Shown: positions 57,503 through 64,000 of the stretch, in pieces
Layout: every line of letters begins with the position of its first letter
Numbering within the stretch: the first letter of the stretch is position 1
Origin: Mesotaenium endlicherianum
Lineage: Eukaryota; Streptophyta; Zygnematophyceae; Zygnematales; Mesotaeniaceae
DNA length: 64,000 nt
Assembly: GCA_009602735.1 (NCBI GenBank)
Contig: WELA01009486.1
Coordinates: forward strand, 86,905 to 150,904
Reading direction: 5' to 3'
The notes under the pieces: model-generated
Database searches by the model: none
What the model saw: only the letters and a program-made list of their open reading frames with translations
Told to the model about the DNA's origin: nothing
Made by a program: the position numbers and the translations under genes

Positions 57503-58787
57503 CCCTTGCCTATCCGCTTCGTCACCCGCGCGGGGAGTGATACAAACACCACTCCTGCAGGATCGCATGCATCCTTGCCGGGGTTTTTGGGCCTCTCAGC
57601 ACGTGGCCCGGGTCAGCTCGGCTGGGCTGGCAGCCCCCCCCCTCACGATACATACAGTGCGATGTGCGTTGGCGGAACACGATGCAGGATGCTCAAAGTT
57701 GTTACTTGCTGGCTTTGTCCGTCTCAGAAGTGTAGGGCAGTCTAGAGAGTAGTGTTGGTGGACCCGTGTGGTCATGAGCTGCTGCTCTGTCTGTGGCCTG
57801 TGTTGGCAGGTACTTGACGAAGCAAGGGCAGCAGCTGCCGTGACGCGCGCATGGGACTGCCAGTCCGCAAGAGCAAAAGCATCTTAGCAGAAAGTGGGAG
57901 GCACCTCTGTGTAGAAGCTACACAGGCTATGCAGGATGCGTAAACCCGCGAAATTCTTTGCCTGAGCTTTCATTCACGGGGCTATGGGTACAACTGCGTG
58001 CCTTTATTTGTTGTAATCTTCTCCCCTTCATGGTTCATAATCCTATAGCATAGCGTGGTCCTGTACAGAGAAGTGCTGCTAATGTGCAGTTCGCCAGCAG
58101 AAGTCTGCTTGCACTGCAGTAGCATGTAATCAGCCACCGACTTTTAAAACATCAATAGACTCAACTAAATATCAACTTTCTTGTAAACAACTCCGGTTGC
58201 ATAAACCTTTTGGAGGAGATTTGTCACGGGCACATGTACCCATGAACAACATATCAACCTATTCCGACAAACTCGCCGCGGACTGTGCTAAAAAGTGCCT
58301 GTATGCACCACAAATGCCCCCAAATCAAATGGCATTCTGGATTTCATGCTGGACAACAAGGCCGTCTAGAGCCGCAGGGTCACCCTACATAGTGAAGCAT
58401 TTTGTAATTTTTCTTCTTTTCCGGCAAAAACAAGGTCTCAGTGAGGCGCTCTTCTCACAAAATACTTATCCGGCTGGGCATTGCTAGTGCTGTCCATGAG
58501 TGCGAAGCGTATCCTCTTAAAAACTCCTAAACAACCAAGGAGGTGAAAAGCGGGTTGTACACCAGCTCTTGATGCCCCAGTTCAGGCCGAGTTCGAGCAG
58601 GCTGGACAAGTACATACTAGTGAAGCCAGTTGTCTATGTACACTCGCATCTAGGAGCTGGGTAGTAGTGGAGGTGTTAGGACTCCAGCCTTAACGTCTCT
58701 AAGTCCTCGACCGGCTCCCTAAGAGGCACTAGATACCACAACAGAAGAAAACTCCTGGCCCATGCTCTGTAGCCCGCCCCCCAGAGC
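57503..58787. other. 3' UTR of the SMN-like gene and spacer
   Basis: No convincing coding frame; the open frame at 58197-58487 has no homology or splice support. It separates two convergent genes. Confidence 0.45.
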
Positions 58788-61700
58788 TTAGTCCACAGCA
58801 TCCAGTATTCGCTCGGCTTGTCTCTGGAGGTTAAGACCAGCGGCGGTCGACTCAAAGTCGATGTCGCTGAGCAGGGTCGCAGCCAGGGCGCCTATCACCC
58901 CCGAGAGCTCCTCAATTGCCCCGTCCTTGGTCAGAGAGCGCGAGGACTCGGGCGCGGAGACTGGAAGCACCTGGTTGAGAAGAAGCATGAGCATCTCCGC
59001 GCCCTTGAGCCTGCGTCGTCAGATCACCCACGCATACACGCATACACACACACACACACTCAAACACACACTGTCAAGCTCAGCCTCTCGGCAGCGTGCC
59101 TGCCTGCCTGTCTGCCTGCCTGCCTGCCTGCCTGCCATCACATCCACAGACCCCAATGGAAACAGTTATGAGCCAGGCCTCGAATAGCAGTGTCTCCCAC
59201 ACTCACGGCACCTCCATGCGAAGCCCAGCAGCAAAACACACCAGCGCGGCCGAGAATGAGCGCGTGCCTACCTGACAGGCAGTGGCTTCGAGCGGTCCCT
59301 CAGAACCTGCCCTATCTGCTTCACTCCCTTGCACTCCTCGAATTCCTGCCACCCTCCAGCTCCACACCAGCAGCCTCCAACAACTCAGGAGCTTGCCCCA
59401 TGCCGGCAGAGCATGCGAAAAAAGAAAGAAGAGGGTGGAACAGAGAGGAGAGAAGGGAGGAGGCAAGAGAGGGGGGGATGCAGGAGAGGGGAGGGGGCAA
59501 AAGGGAGGAAATGAGTCGCCAGCACAGAGCATCAGTGGCCAGCAGAGGCCGGAGGGCCAGCGGCAGGAAGCGAAAGGCAAGAGCCACCTGAAGAGCGGGG
59601 GGGTTTTCAAGAAGGGCCGCCAGGAGGGCATCCATGCACGCCATGGCCTCCACCTCCGTGCAGCCCTCCCGGCCCATCCTCTCCACCAGTGCCTGCACAC
59701 AGCAGCAGAGGGGGCGCAGGGAAAGTGAATTGGGCACCTTCAGATGCTTTCTCGGGTCATCTGGGGGTTGGCAGACGTTTGCCGATTTATTTAACAGGTG
59801 TGCAGGCCGCATGAGCTGGCGTCACAGCGAGTCCCTGAGGCTTGTCGATAATACCCCAGGAGTGAAGGCCGCGTAAGCCTAATGTTCCAGGGAGATCCCG
59901 AGCCTTGCATTGTGCCACCTGGCATAGCAGCGGTGACGCCTGCTGCTCCTGCAAGTGCATACAGCCGGCTCCTTGACGGAGGGGTCTGCCTCGGGGGAGG
60001 AGTGCCGGGGCCATGGATAGTACAGAGATCCCCCACGCCACATTGGGCGAGCATGCTTCCGGTACGGCAGCAGCCCGCAGAGAGGGAGGGAGGCAGGCAG
60101 GCAGAGAGGGAGGGAGGGAGGGATGGGGAGAGAGAGAGGCCGTTACGTGCATGCATCCATAGAAGGGGCACAGAGAGCGCACGCCAGAAGATGACTGACG
60201 ACCAGAGGCAAGCGCGTGAAGACCATGAGGCTGGTAGCGCTAGTGATCGCGACTCAGCATGCGAGAGTGAATGTGTGCCTGGCCACGCGTCCCTCTGTGC
60301 GAAAACAAACTCTGCCGAAAGCTTGTCAAGTATGACAAGCACTCACTACTATTGGCAGAGAGGGAAAAAGCAAAATTATTGGACACCCTGTGGAAACACT
60401 CAAAACATAGGAGCCAAACAGAATATTGTGTCGCACACTCACAGACACTGACACGCACACACGCGCACGTACACATGCACACACACACACACACACACGC
60501 ACGCGCGGACGCGGACGCCCAGCGCCCACCCGTGACGCGTAAGCTCATGAGCTCCCATCCTCGCAGCTTGCGCAGGTGAGGGGGCAAGGGCAGGTAGGGC
60601 ACCCATGCCAATGAGCAGCGAGAGCAATCAGCCCTAGCCCTAGCCCCCGCGCTGACAGCACATGCCCTTGCCTGCAAGAGAGAGCAGAGCCATCACGCAG
60701 AGCGGGGTCTGTCCAAAACCAGCAAAGCCAGAAGGCACCAGTGGGGAGGGAGCGGGGCCGGAACCGGACCTTGGCAACCGAGTGCTGAGCCGCCACGTGG
60801 CGGCTGGTGGAGTCCAGCAGGCAGCAGCCTTCCAGCAGCCGCAAGGAGGTCACCACCTCCTCCTCCGTGCTCTCGTGCCAGATGGCAGCGGGCGGCCTCC
60901 CCGCAAAGGGATCCTGTGGAGCCCCAGGAGGCCTCTGCTGGGGCCCCAGGGAGTGCTCGCAGATGCTCGACACGACTGCGTTTGCGTTGAGATGTGCAAG
61001 GCATGCAGGCAGAGCGCGCGCGACCATCAGAGTGCTGAATGGAGGAGGATGGGCACTCGTGCTGGGCGTGAGGGGGCGTGCGTGTGTTTGTGCGCCCCAT
61101 GGGGGGTCATGAGTGTGTGCCCCTCAGAGGGTCTGTGTATGTGTCTGTGTGTGTGTGGTGAGTGTGTCCCATAGAGTGTGTGTGTGCCCCCCATCGTCAG
61201 GTGAGACATGAGAGTGGGTGGGATCAATCAGGGGCTGCCTGTTTGCTGCGCTGAAAGAGCAGAGAGTGAGAAGGCCCATGGGCCTGCAAGCTCATTCACT
61301 GCACTAGCCCGCTGTTGTGTCGTAGGAGCAGAAAGACAAGCCATCCCAGACGCGTGTGCAGGCACTCTCTTCCGATCACACCCGTTGCTAAAGGAGCTGT
61401 CGGGCATCCTGTCACCACCACCACAAAAGCTCGAGGAGGAGGAGGAGCTGCTCCTGACACTCGTGTGTTGCCAAGGCTGCCTGTGTGCTTGCGAACTCGG
61501 CAGACAGGCCGCAGGCTACATCTATGACACGCTGTGGATCATCGAGTCTATCTGCCATGCCACTGCAAATGCTGCCTCCAAGCAAGTCTCGCATGAAGAG
61601 AGGCAGTTTTTATGAGAGGACTACTAGGCAGGGCCGCAGCAGGCAGCGGGCAGCAGGCAGCAGGCAACAAGCCCCCAGACCTCGATATCGTTAAGATACG

Positions 61701-62101
61701 TCGGGGGAAGTTAAAAGTGTGCCACACAAGGTGTGCTACAGGAACAACTGGCTTGCCCAACTGGAGCGTAGGAAGAACTTCACTCAGCACTTAACGGCTG
61801 GGTGCGATGAGCACTTACTCTGTAGCTCCTGGTAACACTGGCTCTCGCAAAAGAGGGCGGCCCAGGCTTCTGAGCTTGCGGCTGCGTCCACCACAGCTCC
61901 AAGGGCCTGGAGTCCCCTGACGCGCACGTGTGGGTAATCTGCCGAGCTCTCCTGCAGGCCTCGTCGAAGACTGAGGCCTAGCTCCCTAGACTGTCGCTGC
62001 TTAGTCAGGGAAGCTACCAGCGCCACCAGGCCTTGACTTGCACCTGCATTCAACTCTGGTCCTGCGCCAGTACTCTCCCAAGGCGCCGGGGGCAGGTCCA
62101 T
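58788..62101 (-). CDS. candidate helical-repeat (ARM/HEAT-like) multi-exon gene
   Basis: On the minus strand, coding-like exons with splice signals occur in order. 62101-61818 ends at a GTAAGT donor (SLRRGLQESSADYPHVRVRG, LQALGAVVDAAA). 61034-60770 lies between a CAG and GTCCGG (ALPACLAHLNANAVVSSICE, then VVTSLRLLEGCCLLDSTS). About 59692-59540 follows a TGTGTGCAG acceptor (EVEAMACMDALLAALLENPP). 58970-58788 follows CTTCTCAACCAG and ends at a stop (GAIEELSGVIGALAATLLSD...ILDAVD). The repeated Leu/Ala/Val-rich amphipathic helices suggest an ARM/HEAT-type solenoid. I cannot name the family, the exon list is incomplete, and the start may be upstream. Confidence 0.35.
59094..59135. repeat. (TGCC)n microsatellite
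   Basis: About nine TGCC units with one interruption (TGTC), preceded at 59046-59061 by a short (CA)n run. It lies in an intron of the minus-strand candidate gene. Confidence 0.9.
60473..60500. repeat. (CA)n microsatellite
   Basis: About 14 CA units with flanking impure copies (CACACACGCG and CGCACGTACAC). Confidence 0.9.
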
Positions 62102-63243
62102 TAATAACGAACAAGATCATGCATCTGAATTACCCCACTTCTACGTCTTGCCCGGCGGGCAACTCCTTGATGCTTGCAAGCGTAGAGATTATTTCAGCAT
62201 ACGCGACTCCTTATCAGAAGAGACTTCCTAAGCTAGCTCCTCTAGCAAGTGACATGGTAGGAACATGCGTTCATAAATCGTTCGTTCATACAGTCTCTGG
62301 GTGATGGCAGTGTTCTAATGACAATTTAGGAAACACGAACTTGTGTCGCTGTTGCAGTCGGTAAAGTGCAGTCCTGCTCTAGAGGCCACAGGCCGGCACT
62401 GTGGGAAGCAGGTGAGAAAAGCACAAACCTGGCATGCTTCATATTGCAGGCAGGGTCACCTTGAGCGAGTTGAAGCAAGTTGAACTACAGTTGAAGGTTG
62501 GTATAGAACAGGTATAGAATGACAGGTACTACGTACGTAACGGTACGGCCTTGACAAACGCGTTTGCAGCCAAAGAGGGGCACACCTGCACAGGTACCTA
62601 GTATCACCTACTAGTATAATGCCTCGTGGTGCCTAGCGTCTGGTAGCGTCCGATAAAATCAGACGAAATAAAGCACAATCGAGGCACAACATTATGCGTG
62701 CGAACGATGTAGCAACTACTATCCACTTGACGTTGCCGCACGCGCAGCGCAAGTCAAGGCCGCCCAGGTACGGGAAGTCAGCATTGACTCACCGAGCAGA
62801 GGACCGAGTTATCTCAGTCAGCGGTCAAGTTGAAGTCGTTGTCACTGTCAAAGTGGTCACGACACGTCAAACCCACACCCAGGACGGGATGGGGATGTGG
62901 ACCGAGTAGTCAGCCGAAAGGCTTGGGGCATGGAACCAGCAATGAGCCAGCCCAGCGAGTACCAAGGAAGGTAGTGATCAATTGGCTATCCAAGCCAAGT
63001 ACAGCAGGGATGTTGCAAAGGGCGTTGTGGGCCGCCTCGGCCAGACCCTCAGGTGACTGGTCACGGCTTGATCGTTCATCCTCAACGCTGCCAGCCAGCC
63101 ACATAGGCGTGATTGTCAGCTGGAAGGCTAAGCGGTCACGAGCAACAATCCCGATGCATGCATGCATGCATGCATGCTAAATGACAACTTCTAAGCTGTG
63201 TGAGAGCTGCTGGGTAAGGACGGTATGCAAGCTAAGCGCTCTT
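62102..63243. other. region without recognised genes
   Basis: Mixed composition, no supported coding region. A perfect (GCAT)n repeat lies at ~63155-63178 (GATGCATGCATGCATGCATG...). Confidence 0.5.
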
Positions 63244-63544
63244 GTAGTGAAACAGATAAATAAAGTACTTAGTGAAATATAATACTTTATCTATTTCAAG
63301 ACAAGGATCTTTGAACATAAGTGGTAGCTTCTTGAAAGAGAGATGGCTTCTTGATAGTTGATATATTTCTGGAATTTGGCAAGTACAAGAGTGATTTTGG
63401 AATGTCTTTCTATGTTCTAGCTCTTGTTTATATACTTGCTACATGAGCAATACACTGAGCAATATACTTGCTCCTTTTTAGGTCCAAAGGACATGTGTAC
63501 ATTATTCTAGAAGAAGGTGGCAAGTTTTGGGATGTGTTGGGTGC
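63244..63544 (-). repeat. rearranged fragment of a D-type LTR
   Basis: 63244-63445 is the reverse complement of the right part of the D LTR (TGTAGTGAAACAGAT..., diverged). After ~30 bp, 63475-63544 is the central part of the same LTR in forward orientation (AGGACATGTGTACATTATTC). The two parts are in opposite orientation, so the copy carries an internal inversion or two fused fragments. Confidence 0.75.
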
Positions 63545-64000
63545 TGTAAGGTTATGAAAGTGTAGTTTGTTTCTTTCTAGTATTTTATATGCATAGAGTG
63601 TAATTTTAGAAGAACTTTGGCCTTTATTTCAAGTCATTTGGACAAGTATTGAGATAGTTATGAATTTTGGAAGTTTTTAGTGAGTTTTTAATGTCACAGA
63701 TTCTATTTAGTGACAAGGACAGGTCCAGTGACGAAAATTTTGGTTGGAGTCCAGAAAGTAGGACATTGAAACATGAGGGTTCCAGAAAGTACGTACAATT
63801 ACGTAGAGTGCCAAAGTGATCGTGGAATTTCTAGAAACTCCGTGAGGAGTTAGTGGATTGTGTAGTAGAATATTCTAGAGTGTGATTGTGTGCGTGTGAG
63901 TGTGCTAGCTTGTCCAACTAGGCAAGGTCAAGTACATGGAAGGAGCCATAGGAGAAGGTTCTGGAGGTACCTTGCTAGAGAGGACACTTAGAGTTAAAGG
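63545..64000 (+). repeat. probable C-type LTR start running off the window
   Basis: It begins TGTAAGGTTATG exactly where the D-type fragment ends. It shares with the LTR of C (minus strand from 24673, TGTAAGGTCATAG) the GAGATAGTTATGAATTTTGG / GAGAGAGTTACGGATTTCGG type of segment further in. Only the first 456 bp are visible. Confidence 0.45.

Noticed and set aside
58197-58487. 96-codon plus-strand frame
   Set aside because: No homology, poor coding composition and no splice context.
61208-61615. 135-codon plus-strand frame opposite the minus-strand candidate gene
   Set aside because: It runs through a GAGGAGGAG repeat and has no domain. The opposite strand carries exon-like pieces nearby.
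59094-63178. Spaced simple repeats (TGCC, CA, GCAT) considered as a possible CRISPR-like or satellite array
   Set aside because: They are unrelated microsatellites in eukaryotic introns and spacers, with no regular repeat-spacer structure.

Overview
The window is nuclear DNA of a eukaryote, most likely of the green lineage (an alga or another Viridiplantae genome). The evidence is spliced genes with GT-AG introns, a predicted plastid-targeted protein at 44.4-46.1 kb, an intronless tRNA-Ile(AAU), a Tourist/PIF-like MITE and chromodomain Ty3/Gypsy elements primed by an initiator-Met-type tRNA. A closer placement (for example a streptophyte alga) is inference only.

Region 1 (1-42.5 kb) is a nest of Ty3/Gypsy LTR retrotransposons. 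The main family, called A here, has ~720 bp LTRs (TGTAATGAATC...GATTCATTTCA), gag, pol with a chromodomain, and then a large sense-strand extra ORF (aORF) between pol and the 3' LTR. The aORF encodes a coiled-coil, acidic, Arg/Ser-ending protein I do not recognise. Copies of family A are A (7.6-14.5 kb, +, badly decayed), B (14.5-21.6 kb, -, pol with one nonsense codon), E (26.5-33.7 kb, +, decayed, aORF complete except one stop), and tails at 0-1.2, 24.7-26.5 and 41.1-42.05 kb. Three other families are present: F (1.2-6.65 kb, -, with a 5S-rRNA-like fragment in its leader), C (21.6-24.7 kb, -, truncated) and D (34.0-40.7 kb, +). D is structurally complete, with intact gag and pol and 503 bp LTRs differing at about 18 sites by eye. 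It sits inside the 3' LTR of E with a TAGGC target duplication. D and family A both show a gag/pol overlap in the -1 frame with a canonical slippery heptamer.

Region 2 (42.5-47.5 kb) is AT-richer and begins the genic part: a 433 bp MITE, a broken tRNA-Ile copy, a four-exon gene for a small plastid-targeted hydrophilic protein, and the last exon of a minus-strand gene.

Region 3 (47.5-62.1 kb) is GC-rich, intron-rich and full of simple repeats, with a 643 bp assembly gap at 51.8-52.4 kb. On the minus strand, phase-consistent exons suggest an RPA1/MEIOB-like OB-fold protein. On the plus strand there is an intact tRNA-Ile(AAU). It is followed by a four-exon gene that I read as a Tudor-less Survival Motor Neuron (SMN) homologue, with a Gemin2-binding helix at the N-terminus, a very long Q/A/P/Y/H-rich middle and a YG box at the C-terminus. 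A further minus-strand multi-exon gene (58.8-62.1 kb) looks helical-repeat-like.

Region 4 (62.1-64 kb) has no recognised gene and ends in a rearranged D-type LTR fragment abutting what looks like a new C-type LTR running off the edge. The single Ns at 1462, 4241, 28479 and 28618 lie in repeats and suggest local misassembly.
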